This document shows, in pieces, positions 1 through 7,365 of a DNA stretch of 64,000 bases. The notes beneath the pieces are model-generated. The model was not told the origin of the DNA, did no database searches, and worked only from the letters and a program-made list of their open reading frames with translations. Each line of letters starts with the position of its first letter. The stretch's first letter is position 1. The position numbers and the translations under genes are program-made. The stretch is from Leifsonia sp. Leaf336 (lineage in GTDB: Bacteria > Actinomycetota > Actinomycetes > Actinomycetales > Microbacteriaceae): positions 186,658 through 250,657 of the forward strand of contig NZ_LMOZ01000002.1 in the NCBI RefSeq assembly GCF_001423695.1. Direction: 5' to 3'.

Positions 1-412
1 CGACGGCATCAGCGCGCGCTGGACCGTCACCGGCGACGACATCCTCACCGGCGTCGAGATCCTCGACGGCGCCCAGGTTCTGCTCACGACCTACGACGAC
101 CTGGAGTCGTACGAGAAGGCGCCGGTCTGGCCGATGTCGCACTACCCGGTGGCGATCCCGGAGGAGGGGATCGCCGCCCTCCCCGGCATGAACACCGACC
201 AGCCGATCGCCTGGATCAACGAGTACGGCGCCGGCCGCTCGTTCACCATCACGATCGGGCACGACATCGACACGTTCCGCCGCATCGAGTTCATCCGGAT
301 GTTCCCGCGCGGCGTCGAGTGGGCCGCGACGGGCGCGGTGACGCTCGCCGGCCCGGACCGTCGGGGGGAGCGCCGCTTCCTCCCCTGGCCGTATTACAAC
401 CGCGAAGGCTGA
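1..412 (+). CDS. ThuA-like domain protein, 3' part only
   Basis: The open frame enters from the left edge (reading frame begins at base 2) and ends with TGA at 410-412, leaving 136 C-terminal residues. The motif pattern YGAGRSFTITIGHD followed by FRRIEFIRMFPRGVEWAATG is the typical end of the ThuA/trehalose-utilisation fold, a glutamine-amidotransferase-like domain. ThuA proteins act on 3-keto-disaccharides in some bacteria. That fits the adjacent convergent gene, which resembles enzymes acting on 3-keto-glycosides. The N-terminus is outside the window, so its start and any extra domain are unknown. The family call is fairly sure; the substrate is inference. Confidence 0.75.
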   Translation, partial: DGISARWTVTGDDILTGVEILDGAQVLLTTYDDLESYEKAPVWPMSHYPVAIPEEGIAALPGMNTDQPIAWINEYGAGRSFTITIGHDIDTFRRIEFIRMFPRGVEWAATGAVTLAGPDRRGERRFLPWPYYNREG

Positions 413-428
413 GCCGCCTAGGCGTCTT

Positions 429-1736
429 CTAGAGGGAGGCGCTGGCCAGCGCGAGGTGCGCGCGCGTCTGCTGGGTGGGGTCCTCGTCCAGCCACTCATG
501 GCCTCCCCACTCGCTGCAGAGCGTGCCGGCGAAGCCGGCCGCGGCGTCTCGCAGGAGCGCGCCGAGGTCGCGCAGCGGCCGGGAGACGCGGTCGTCTGCG
601 TCGTCGAGGTCCCAGAACTTGAGGTGGAACGCGCCGATGAGCGGGAGGATGCCGCGCAGCGCCTCCACCGGCGAGCGGCCGAATCGCACGAGCAGGTTCA
701 TGTACAGCGCGTGCGCAGCGGGAGGCACGGCGCCCGATCGCAGGTGGGCCACGACGGCGTCGAGCGTCTCCGGCTCCAGCCACGCGTCGGTCAGCCGTGC
801 CCGTAGCGCGTCCGGGATGTGCGGCGCGAGCGCCGCGAGGTAGGTGACCGGGAGCGCCGGCATCAACATGCTGGTGTCGATGAGCAGCCGGACGCGGGGA
901 TCGTCGAATTCGGCGATATCGTCCATCGCCCGAGCGACAGCCGGTGCCTCCGGTGTCTGCTGCCCCTGGGCTTCCTCGTAGAGCGTCAGGTCGAGCTCGT
1001 GGAGCACGGGCTGCACGCGACGCAGCAGCGCGGGGCCGGCCTGTCCGAGCGGCAGCCGCACTCCCTCCGCCCCGAGGTCATGCGCGGTGCGCAACTGGGG
1101 GAGGAGGAAGGCGAGCCGCTCGTCGTCGTCGCGCCGCCTGGTGGGACTCACCCAGTCATCGAGGCTCGCGCCGACGATGCCGACCCGGCCGCCCGCGGCG
1201 GCGATCCGATCGCGGAGGTCCGCGGCCTCCGCCGGGGGTGTGATCGGGAACGACCTCCACAGCTGGCCCGGTTCGAGCTCGACCACGCGTGAGACTCCGG
1301 AGGCCACGATGCCGACCGCGATGTCGGCGGCCGGCCGCTCGGCGCGGATGACCTCTGGCGTCCAGTTGAAGGCGCTGGCGGCGAGCGTCCACGGCGTCTC
1401 GGCGACGGCCTCCAGGCGTCGCTCGCCCGCGAAGTCCAGCACCAGCGGTGCATCGGGCCCGGCCGGGAGGTACGGGATGAGCAGCCGGAACGACACGGCG
1501 ACACTGTGCGGGCCGGCGGAGAGCGGGCGGCGGCCGCGCAGGGCGAGCCGGTCTTGCACGAACCACCAGCCGTCGCCGTCCGGCACGTCGACGGCGCACT
1601 CCTCGCCGTCGAGGTGGAGGCGCACCCCTGACACGCTCGACAGCGGCAGCGACCGGATCCACGGCAGGCTCACGTGCACCGCGAACCCGTCGACGGAGGC
1701 GGTGAGCGCGTCGTCACGCAGGATCGGCAGGGTCAT
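429..1736 (-). CDS. DUF6379 (C-glycoside deglycosidase beta-like) fused to xylose-isomerase-like TIM barrel
   Basis: A 435-residue protein. Residues 1-110 look like DUF6379, the small beta-barrel subunit of C-glycoside deglycosidases (pattern VSLPWIRSLPLSSVSGV, then DGEECAV and GPHSVAVSF). From about residue 135 the sequence looks like a sugar-phosphate-isomerase/epimerase TIM barrel, the fold of the catalytic alpha subunit, with candidate metal or acid-base residues E254/E255, D287, H371 and E409 (in CSEWGGHEW). The His usually found after the Asp in xylose-isomerase-like enzymes is absent here (DTSM). Characterised C-glycoside deglycosidases carry the two domains on separate genes; here they are one chain. 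The start ATG has a good GGAGGAAGAG ribosome site. The gene is convergent with the ThuA-like gene, 16 bp apart. C-glycoside or 3-keto-glycoside cleavage is inferred; family membership is moderately sure. Confidence 0.65.
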   Translation of the reverse strand: MTLPILRDDALTASVDGFAVHVSLPWIRSLPLSSVSGVRLHLDGEECAVDVPDGDGWWFVQDRLALRGRRPLSAGPHSVAVSFRLLIPYLPAGPDAPLVLDFAGERRLEAVAETPWTLAASAFNWTPEVIRAERPAADIAVGIVASGVSRVVELEPGQLWRSFPITPPAEAADLRDRIAAAGGRVGIVGASLDDWVSPTRRRDDDERLAFLLPQLRTAHDLGAEGVRLPLGQAGPALLRRVQPVLHELDLTLYEEAQGQQTPEAPAVARAMDDIAEFDDPRVRLLIDTSMLMPALPVTYLAALAPHIPDALRARLTDAWLEPETLDAVVAHLRSGAVPPAAHALYMNLLVRFGRSPVEALRGILPLIGAFHLKFWDLDDADDRVSRPLRDLGALLRDAAAGFAGTLCSEWGGHEWLDEDPTQQTRAHLALASASL

Positions 1737-2050
1737 GGCACTCTTCCTCCGGCTTATGTAGGAAAGCTACACGCTTCTACTCGAATCCGAAAGAAGAATG
1801 CTTGCGTGAAATATCGGGTGACTACGTCACCCGACGGATGACCGAGATTCAGATGCGCCAGCACCGTCTTCGTGCCCTCCGCTGACCCGTGAATGCCTGG
1901 GAAGACATGGCGAGAACGTCATCAAGCCGACCGCCGAACCGGGCCGTCGAACCAGTGGCCCGCTGTCTGCTCGCGCGTTGCCGCGCTGTCGACGTCCGGT
2001 TGAGTAGAACGACGCGTCTAGCGCGACGGATGACAACGGAGGGGGCGTAC
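1737..2050. other. 314-bp divergent intergenic region
   Basis: Separates the leftward DUF6379 gene from the rightward lipoprotein operon, so it should hold both promoters. It contains a 5-bp inverted repeat TGTAG-N5-CTACA at 1757-1771, close to the DUF6379 start, and a longer palindrome listed separately at 1814-1834. An open frame continues in frame upstream of the first lipoprotein from 1889, but it encodes Arg/Ser-rich residues with no signal peptide and is not taken as coding. I could not identify a confident -35/-10 pair. Confidence 0.5.
1814..1834. promoter_or_regulatory. Perfect 9-bp inverted repeat, possible operator
   Basis: Arms TCGGGTGAC (1814-1822) and GTCACCCGA (1826-1834) flank the trinucleotide TAC. 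The repeat lies in the divergent region about 80 bp upstream of the DUF6379 gene and 217 bp upstream of the first lipoprotein. Its form suits a dimeric repressor, but no regulator can be assigned from sequence. A short hairpin in a leader RNA is the alternative. Confidence 0.4.
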
Positions 2051-2446
2051 ATGCGAATGGTTCGGACGCTGACGACTGCGCTGCTGGGCGCCGTGCTAAT
2101 TGTCAGCCTGTCGGCCTGTTCGTCGATCGGAAGCCGGCTCATGAAGCCGGACCCGCCCGTCAAAGAGCTGCAGCGTGACTCCGCGCTCTACTTCCGCGAC
2201 GAGTGGCAACCGAACGTGGAGAAGGTCCGATTCACCCGCGATGGAAGCAGGCCGGGCCTGGGGGCCACATGGTGTGTGAACGCCGTGGCCACCATCGAGG
2301 GCAGTGACTACTACGTGATCATCGGGCCGAACAGCGGACCGGGCTTCGTGGGCGGCACGGGCGTGCCGCCTGAGGCGCCGACGCCCGCGCCGCACCTGCC
2401 GCTGACGGTGATCTACAGCGACGGAACGTCGGAGGTGATCGAGTGA
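2051..2446 (+). CDS. Small lipoprotein, candidate immunity protein (TilA-like position), copy 1
   Basis: A 131-residue protein with a charged start, a hydrophobic segment (residues 7-21) and the lipobox LSAC, so it should be exported and lipid-anchored at about Cys22. The start ATG at 2051 has GGAGGGGG 6 bp upstream. The mature part has no family I recognise; it contains EGSDYYVIIGP and a proline-rich PPEAPTPAPHLP stretch. It is about 86% identical to the next gene over the mature region (15 differences in 109 positions, counted by eye). Its stop TGA overlaps the GTG of that gene. Two tandem surface lipoproteins directly before a lipase that lacks a signal peptide suggest immunity proteins at the outer membrane face. 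That role is inference by analogy with TilA of Staphylococcus aureus. Confidence 0.75.
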   Translation: MRMVRTLTTALLGAVLIVSLSACSSIGSRLMKPDPPVKELQRDSALYFRDEWQPNVEKVRFTRDGSRPGLGATWCVNAVATIEGSDYYVIIGPNSGPGFVGGTGVPPEAPTPAPHLPLTVIYSDGTSEVIE

Positions 2447-2889
2447 CGGCCTCTGGTTCCGCTGGTCGTTCGAGAGACCGCGCCAATGTGCGCACGCGTC
2501 TAGTTCGAGCAATGGCGTCCGCCCTGCTGGGCGTCGTGCTGATCGTTGGCCTGTCGGCCTGTTCATTGATTGGAGATCGCCTCATGAAGCCAGACCCACC
2601 CGTCAAAGAGCTGCAACGAGATTCTGCGCTCTACTTCCGCGACGAGTATCAACCCAACGTCGAGAAGGTCCAATTCACCCGCGAGGGCGATCGGCCTGGG
2701 CTCGGTGCCCCATGGCGAGTAAATGCGATCGCAACGGTCGAGGGCAGTGACTACTACGTGATCATCGGGCCGGACACCGGTCCGTCGTTCGTCGGCGGCA
2801 CCGGCGTGCCACCCGAAGCGCCGACCCCTGCGCCGCACCTCCCGCTGACAGTGATCCACAGCGACGGAACCTCGGAGGTGATCCAATGA
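2443..2889 (+). CDS. Small lipoprotein, candidate immunity protein, copy 2
   Basis: Encoded in frame from GTG 2443, which overlaps the previous stop by 4 bp (148 residues). An internal GTG at 2488 would give a signal peptide aligned with copy 1 and may be the true start. The lipobox VGLSAC precedes the lipidated Cys. From there on it is a near duplicate of copy 1 at both protein and DNA level, so the pair arose by recent tandem duplication. Differences such as Asp/Glu and Tyr/His substitutions are scattered. The stop overlaps the ATG of the lipase gene (ATGA at 2886-2889), a sign of translational coupling and fixed stoichiometry. The mature domain family is unknown to me. Immunity function is inferred from position only. 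Confidence 0.75.
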   Translation: MTASGSAGRSRDRANVRTRLVRAMASALLGVVLIVGLSACSLIGDRLMKPDPPVKELQRDSALYFRDEYQPNVEKVQFTREGDRPGLGAPWRVNAIATVEGSDYYVIIGPDTGPSFVGGTGVPPEAPTPAPHLPLTVIHSDGTSEVIQ

Positions 2890-4121
2890 GCACCGCCGAA
2901 GAATTCAGGGACCTGGCGAGTAAGGCATATGACGTAGACCGACTACAGCAGGATCCTCCGTTGAGTGTGGGCGAGGAGTTCACTGCCGGTAGCGGCACCC
3001 GCAAGCAGAAGTATCAGGTGATCGACACCGAGGCTCACGCGGCGAACGGCTTCCAGGCGATGGCGGTGGCGCCGGTGGTGGATGGTGCGCCGGATCTGTC
3101 GCACATCGTGGTGTCGTATGCGGGCACGAACCCGGAACACCGGGCCGACATTCTGGAAGATGCTGAGACCGTCGTGGGGATCACGCAGGGCCCGTTCAGC
3201 CAGGCGGCCGATGCGCAGCGGTTCGCGGACCGAGTGAGCAAGGCGCATCCCGAGGCGAGCATCTCCACGGTCGGGCATTCGCTGGGCGGGTTCCTGGCAC
3301 TGCTGGTGGCGGCCGAGCACGGCTGGGAGGCGACGACGTTCAACGGGCCCGACCCGTGGCAGTGGCTGTCCCCGGAGGCGAAGGACCGGTTGGATGCCGA
3401 CAGGCGGGCCGGCCGCACCCGGATGACGAACTATGTGATCGAGTGGGACCTGATCGCCAACCTCAACCCGCACCGCACGGGCGCTGCCGTGTTCCTGACC
3501 GCCAAGCCGGGCCTGGACCCGTTGACCTATCACAACCTCGGAAAGGGCAAGGAGTCGGTATTCCAGTTCACCGACGGTGAACTCCTGGGGGTCGCCGCGC
3601 ACGGCCGACGCTATGAGGACATCCTGGCCAACCTGGTGGACTCCTTCGTCCCCGGCATCTCCGAAGCCGTTGCCCCCGCACTGCTGATGCTGGCCGGAGC
3701 CGCCGGTAATCCGACCGCACGGCGGACCGTGGGCAAGAACGCGTCCGCGGCCCTGGTCGCGGTCAACACGGTCTCCGCCCTCGGCCTGGCCGCCAGCATC
3801 GCCGCGACCGCGGCCGCGCTGACCGAGATCAAACGGGCCAACGCCCGGATCATCCCCCGGATGGAGGAAGGCCTGCTTGCGGCCAAGAACGCCGCCGCGG
3901 GCCTGCCCACGATCACCGCCTTCGACATCGAGCAGTGCATCGACACACACCGCCTGCACGTCCACCAGAACGTCGACGCCGACGCCATCCGCGCCGTCGA
4001 CGAACAAGTCGACCGCCACCTCGTGCGAGTCGGCCAACTCTCCGACGGCATCATCGCCTCCGTCCGCCACACCATCGAACAAGACGCCGAGTGGGCCATC
4101 ACCTTCGCACAGGACCTCTAG
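2886..4121 (+). CDS. Lipase/phospholipase toxin candidate with helical C-terminal domain (TslA-like architecture)
   Basis: A 411-residue protein with no signal peptide. Residues about 20-235 form a class-3-lipase-like alpha/beta hydrolase: the nucleophile elbow GHSLGG has Ser132, with Asp188 (EWDLI) and His216 (LTYHNL) spaced as expected for the triad. Residues about 240-411 are Ala-rich and predicted helical, ending in long amphipathic helices (for example ARIIPRMEEGLLAAKNAAAG). This is the reversed order, toxin first and helical targeting domain last, known for TslA, a type VII-secreted lipase of S. aureus. Gene content matches that system too: lipoproteins before it and two small helical proteins after it. 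It overlaps the upstream lipoprotein gene by 4 bp. The enzyme class is well supported. Type VII export and antibacterial activity are inference, and no secretion machinery is in the window. Confidence 0.8.
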   Translation: MSTAEEFRDLASKAYDVDRLQQDPPLSVGEEFTAGSGTRKQKYQVIDTEAHAANGFQAMAVAPVVDGAPDLSHIVVSYAGTNPEHRADILEDAETVVGITQGPFSQAADAQRFADRVSKAHPEASISTVGHSLGGFLALLVAAEHGWEATTFNGPDPWQWLSPEAKDRLDADRRAGRTRMTNYVIEWDLIANLNPHRTGAAVFLTAKPGLDPLTYHNLGKGKESVFQFTDGELLGVAAHGRRYEDILANLVDSFVPGISEAVAPALLMLAGAAGNPTARRTVGKNASAALVAVNTVSALGLAASIAATAAALTEIKRANARIIPRMEEGLLAAKNAAAGLPTITAFDIEQCIDTHRLHVHQNVDADAIRAVDEQVDRHLVRVGQLSDGIIASVRHTIEQDAEWAITFAQDL

Positions 4122-4136
4122 AAAAGACTCACATTC

Positions 4137-4484
4137 TTGGATCCCGCAGACTTCGTACGCGACCTCTTCGCCGGCCTCGACCGAGAGGTGCAGACCGGCT
4201 ATCAGGAGGTGAGCGACTGGATCGAGGCCCAGGTCCACGGTGCAGCGGTTCAGCTCCTGGACGCCCTGGTGCCCCCGATCGTCCACACCAACAACACCGC
4301 CCTGAAGATCAGCGAGTCCGCGATCGTCGGCTCGGCGAGTGCCGGCGTCGAGTTCACCCTCAACACCGCCGATCTCAGTAACACCGTGCTCGCCGGTGCG
4401 GTCGCCGACACGGTGCGGCGCGGCGTCGGCGAGCTGCAGTCGCAGAGCGACTACGGCAAGGGGGTGAACAGCCTCGCATGGTGA
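4137..4484 (+). CDS. Small helical protein, candidate secretion partner (TlaA1-like position)
   Basis: A 115-residue protein starting at TTG 4137, 15 bp after the lipase stop, with only a weak GAAAAG ribosome site. It has no signal peptide or Cys and is predicted all-helical, with WIEAQVHGAAVQLLDALV and a second half rich in Ala, Ser and Val. Its size and helical nature resemble WXG100/Lap-type partner proteins, although no clear WXG motif is present (WIE at 28-30 is the nearest). It overlaps the next gene by 7 bp. Within the operon it most likely binds the C-terminal helical domain of the lipase. That role is inference, and I recognise no named family with certainty. Confidence 0.65.
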   Translation: MDPADFVRDLFAGLDREVQTGYQEVSDWIEAQVHGAAVQLLDALVPPIVHTNNTALKISESAIVGSASAGVEFTLNTADLSNTVLAGAVADTVRRGVGELQSQSDYGKGVNSLAW

Positions 4485-4816
4485 GCTACCGATCCCTGGC
4501 CGAGCTGGAAGACGCCCAGGACCAGGAACGCGCGACAGCACGCAGGAGAATCGAGACGGCCGAGCAGTACATCGGCCACTACCGCTCCCGCATCGACCAA
4601 GTGCGTGAGGCGTTCCACCGTATCGGTGCGCAGGAGGGCGTCGCCGATGACCCGGTCTTCCGGGAGCAGCTGCAGCGCGTGTCGGGTACCGCCGCAGAGA
4701 ATGTCGCGTACGCGGGCCGCAAGGTCGGCGAACTGGAGGAGGAGTACGACGAGATGCTCAGAGAGCATGACGAGCAGCGCGAACGCTTCCGGTCAGAGCA
4801 CCACGACGACTACTGA
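4478..4816 (+). CDS. Small coiled-coil protein, candidate secretion partner (TlaA2-like position)
   Basis: A 112-residue, highly charged protein with heptad-like helices at residues 5-45 (RSLAELEDAQDQERATARRR) and 65-105 (KVGELEEEYDEMLREHDEQ), so it should be a helical hairpin or coiled coil. The start ATG at 4478 overlaps the end of the previous gene; GTG 4481 is an alternative. Charge pattern and size recall the DUF3958-type partner of Bacillota T7SS lipases, but the similarity is of kind, not proven homology. It closes the five-gene module and lies 11 bp from the convergent ROK gene. A cytoplasmic chaperone or co-secreted partner of the lipase is the best guess. Confidence 0.65.
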   Translation: MVSYRSLAELEDAQDQERATARRRIETAEQYIGHYRSRIDQVREAFHRIGAQEGVADDPVFREQLQRVSGTAAENVAYAGRKVGELEEEYDEMLREHDEQRERFRSEHHDDY

Positions 4817-4827
4817 CAGCGTCCCGG

Positions 4828-6117
4828 TCAGGCGGCCGCCGCCGGCCCCTTGATCCTCTCGATCGTCGGCCTCCCGTCGGCGAACCAGCGGGGGAACGTC
4901 ACGTCGAACAGCTCCTCGATCGCCAGTTCCGCGCCGCCCCGCAATGGCTCGCGCTCGTCGCCGATGGAGCGCACGATCGAGAGGTCGCGGGTGGCCAGCG
5001 GCAGCGACAGCTCGTACACGCGCTGGCGCACCTCGGCGAGGAAGATCTCGCCCGCGGCCGAGACCGCACCGCCGACGACGATGACGCCGGGGTTGAACAT
5101 GTTGACGAGCGCCGCGATCGACTCGCCGATCAGGCGGGCCGAGCGCTGCACCAGCGAGATCGCGAGGGCGTCGCCGTCCTGGGCTGCGATCGACACGGCC
5201 TCCGGGGTGATCGGCTCCCCGCGCTCGACGAGGCCGGCGAGGATCCCGGTCGCGCCCTCCGCGAGTGCTTGTTCCGCATCCCGCATGATCGCCCAGCCGG
5301 ACGCCTCCGCCTCCAGGCAGCCGACCTTGCCGCAGCGGCAGACCGCGGTGGAGTCGCGCACACGCACGTGACCGATGTCGCCCGCTGCGCCGTTCGCACC
5401 GCGGTGGATGCGGCCGTGCGAGACCAGGCCCGCGCCGATGCCGCTGCCGACCTTGCAGTAGATCAGGTCGACGTTGTCGTCGCGTCGGTGACTGCGCTCG
5501 GTGAGCGCCAGCAGATTGACGTCGTTGTCGACCCAGACCGGCGCGTCGAAGCGCTGCTCGAAGCGGCGGCGCACGTCGAAGCCGTTCCAGCCGGGCATGA
5601 TGGGCGGGGCGACCGGGGAGCCCGTCTCGAAGTCGACTGGGCCCGGAACGCCGACGGCGACCGCCCAGACAGGAGGGGCAGCGGCCGGACGGTCGTCGCC
5701 CTCGGCGAGGAGTTCGTCGATCATCCCGAGTGCCGTGTCGATCGTCTCGGCCGGCCCGCGGCCGATGTCCCACGCGCAGTGCGCCTCGGCGAGCACCGTG
5801 CCGTCGAGGGAGGCCAGGCCGACGCGGATGTGGAGGGCGCCGAGCGCGCAGATCACGATCCGGCCCTGGTCCGCGCGGAAGCGGAGCGTCCGCGGCGCGC
5901 GACCCCCTGACGACGGACCGTAATCGCCGTCCTCCAGGAAGCCCATCTCGATCGCCGCATCGACGCGCTGCGCCACGACGCCACGGCCGAGGCCGGTCAG
6001 CCGGCCGATCTCGGGCCGGGTGTCGGCCTCCCCGGTGCGAACGAGGTTGACCACGCGCAGCAGGCTCATGACCTCGTCGGTCTGCGCGCCGAATCGGAGT
6101 GCGGAATCCCTAGCCAT
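4828..6117 (-). CDS. ROK family transcriptional regulator
   Basis: A 429-residue protein with an N-terminal winged helix-turn-helix (about residues 20-65) followed by a ROK sugar-kinase-like domain. The ROK zinc motif is intact: His250 and CRCGKVGCLEAE (Cys260, Cys262, Cys267). The kinase-type Asp199 in VDNDVNLLAL is present, so a sugar or sugar-derived effector is likely. I chose the ATG at 6117 because the family alignment begins there (MARDSALRFG). An in-frame ATG at 6165 would add 16 residues, and neither has a clear ribosome site. It is divergent from the dioxygenase operon at 6344 and convergent with the lipase module. Such repressors usually control sugar loci, so its real target may be the ThuA/DUF6379 genes on the far side of the inserted module. 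That is inference. Confidence 0.9.
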   Translation of the reverse strand: MARDSALRFGAQTDEVMSLLRVVNLVRTGEADTRPEIGRLTGLGRGVVAQRVDAAIEMGFLEDGDYGPSSGGRAPRTLRFRADQGRIVICALGALHIRVGLASLDGTVLAEAHCAWDIGRGPAETIDTALGMIDELLAEGDDRPAAAPPVWAVAVGVPGPVDFETGSPVAPPIMPGWNGFDVRRRFEQRFDAPVWVDNDVNLLALTERSHRRDDNVDLIYCKVGSGIGAGLVSHGRIHRGANGAAGDIGHVRVRDSTAVCRCGKVGCLEAEASGWAIMRDAEQALAEGATGILAGLVERGEPITPEAVSIAAQDGDALAISLVQRSARLIGESIAALVNMFNPGVIVVGGAVSAAGEIFLAEVRQRVYELSLPLATRDLSIVRSIGDEREPLRGGAELAIEELFDVTFPRWFADGRPTIERIKGPAAAA

Positions 6118-6343
6118 GCTTGATTTTGACACAACTTCCGCTCGGAAGAGGGGGAACCGACCCATACTTGCGCGCTGAAACCCGGGTCTTGCGCTGCACT
6201 GCGACGTAAGCGAAGTCGATGCCGACCTAGGAAATCAGTCTCATTGATCCCCGGCATAGCCGATACGCGGTTCCCTGATGCCGGCGCGCCCCCGAAAGTA
6301 GAGACCGGGCAATCACATTCGGCCCATCTGGAAAGGATCAAGG

Positions 6344-7363
6344 ATGATCAAGCTTCTCTCCCACTTGTCCTATGTGGAGATCACGTCCCCGGATGTCGAG
6401 GCGTCCGTGAAGTTCTACGAGGAACAGGTCGGACTGACAGTAGTCGATCGCATCGAGGGCTCGGTGTACCTCCGTTGCTGGGGCGACTATTACGCGTACT
6501 CGGTCGTCGTCTCGCCCGGTCCGGAGCCGACGCTCGCGACCATGGCCTGGCGCACGTCGAGCGAGGAGGCCCTCGAGGAGGCCGCCAAGCGCGTCGAGGC
6601 GGCCGGCGCCGAGGGCGAGTGGCTCGACGACGTGCCGGCCATCGGCCGTGCGTACCGCTTCACGGGTCCGTGGGGCCACTCGATGACCCTGCACTGGGAC
6701 GTCACGCGCCATCAGGCCCCCGGCCACGTCGCCTCCATCTACCCGGACCGGCCGGAGAAGCGCAGCAAGGTCGCCGGCGCCCCGCGGCAGCTCGACCACG
6801 TCACCATCGCGACCAGCGACGTCGACGCGTTCGCCGCCTGGTACAACGATGTGCTCGGCTTCCGCATCATGGCCCGCACGGTGCTCGACGAGGCGCCGAT
6901 CTCGATCTTCTCGGTGCTCACCACCAACGAGAAGTCGCACGACCTCGGCGTCGTTCTCGACGGCTCCACCCGCGCCGGCCGCGTCAACCACTACGCGTTC
7001 TGGGTCGACACCTACGAGGAGCTCCTCATCGCGGCCGACACCCTGATGGAGAACGGCGTGCCGATCGAGTACGGCCCCTCCATCCACGGCATCGGCGAGC
7101 AGACCTTCCTCTACTACCGCGAGCCGTCCACGCTCCGCATCGAGCTCAACACCGGCGGCTACCGCAATTACGTGCCCGACTGGCAGCCCAACACGTGGAA
7201 GCCCTCGCTCGGCTCGAGCAACTTCTACCGCAACGGCGCCATGCCGATGTCGATGACCGAATCGTTCCCGGCCGCCGACGGGCCGAGCGCGACCGAGGAG
7301 GGCGTGCCCGACGAGATCAAGGAAGCGCTGCTCAACCCGTACGCCGTGCAGGGTCGCGGCTGA
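6344..7363 (+). CDS. Extradiol (catechol 2,3-) dioxygenase, VOC superfamily
   Basis: A 339-residue two-domain VOC protein that opens a six-gene catabolic operon. The C-terminal domain carries the iron ligands expected of type I extradiol dioxygenases: His152 (LDHVTIAT), His216 (VNHYAFWVD) and Glu267 (LRIELNTGG), with BphC-like spacing. The N-terminal half (HLSYVEITSPD) is the degenerate, structural domain. It should cleave a catechol-type ring next to the two hydroxyls using Fe(II) and O2, in the cytoplasm. The start ATG has AAGGATCAAGG upstream. The ring substrate is unknown; the rest of the operon suggests a ring bearing an acyl or similar side chain, or a hydroxypyridine. Confidence 0.88.
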   Translation: MIKLLSHLSYVEITSPDVEASVKFYEEQVGLTVVDRIEGSVYLRCWGDYYAYSVVVSPGPEPTLATMAWRTSSEEALEEAAKRVEAAGAEGEWLDDVPAIGRAYRFTGPWGHSMTLHWDVTRHQAPGHVASIYPDRPEKRSKVAGAPRQLDHVTIATSDVDAFAAWYNDVLGFRIMARTVLDEAPISIFSVLTTNEKSHDLGVVLDGSTRAGRVNHYAFWVDTYEELLIAADTLMENGVPIEYGPSIHGIGEQTFLYYREPSTLRIELNTGGYRNYVPDWQPNTWKPSLGSSNFYRNGAMPMSMTESFPAADGPSATEEGVPDEIKEALLNPYAVQGRG

Positions 7364-7365
7364 CG

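Noticed and set aside
1889-2050. N-terminal extension of the first lipoprotein
   Set aside because: The frame is open, but the extension is Arg/Ser-rich and would bury the signal peptide; the ATG at 2051 has a strong ribosome site.
2943-4541. 532-codon antisense frame across the lipase gene
   Set aside because: It has low-complexity Asp/Val/Gly/Arg composition, no recognisable domain, and complements well-supported coding genes.
2051-4816. Complete type VII secretion locus
   Set aside because: No EccC/EssC ATPase, EsxA-like WXG100 protein or membrane core gene is in the window; only candidate substrate, partner and immunity genes are present.
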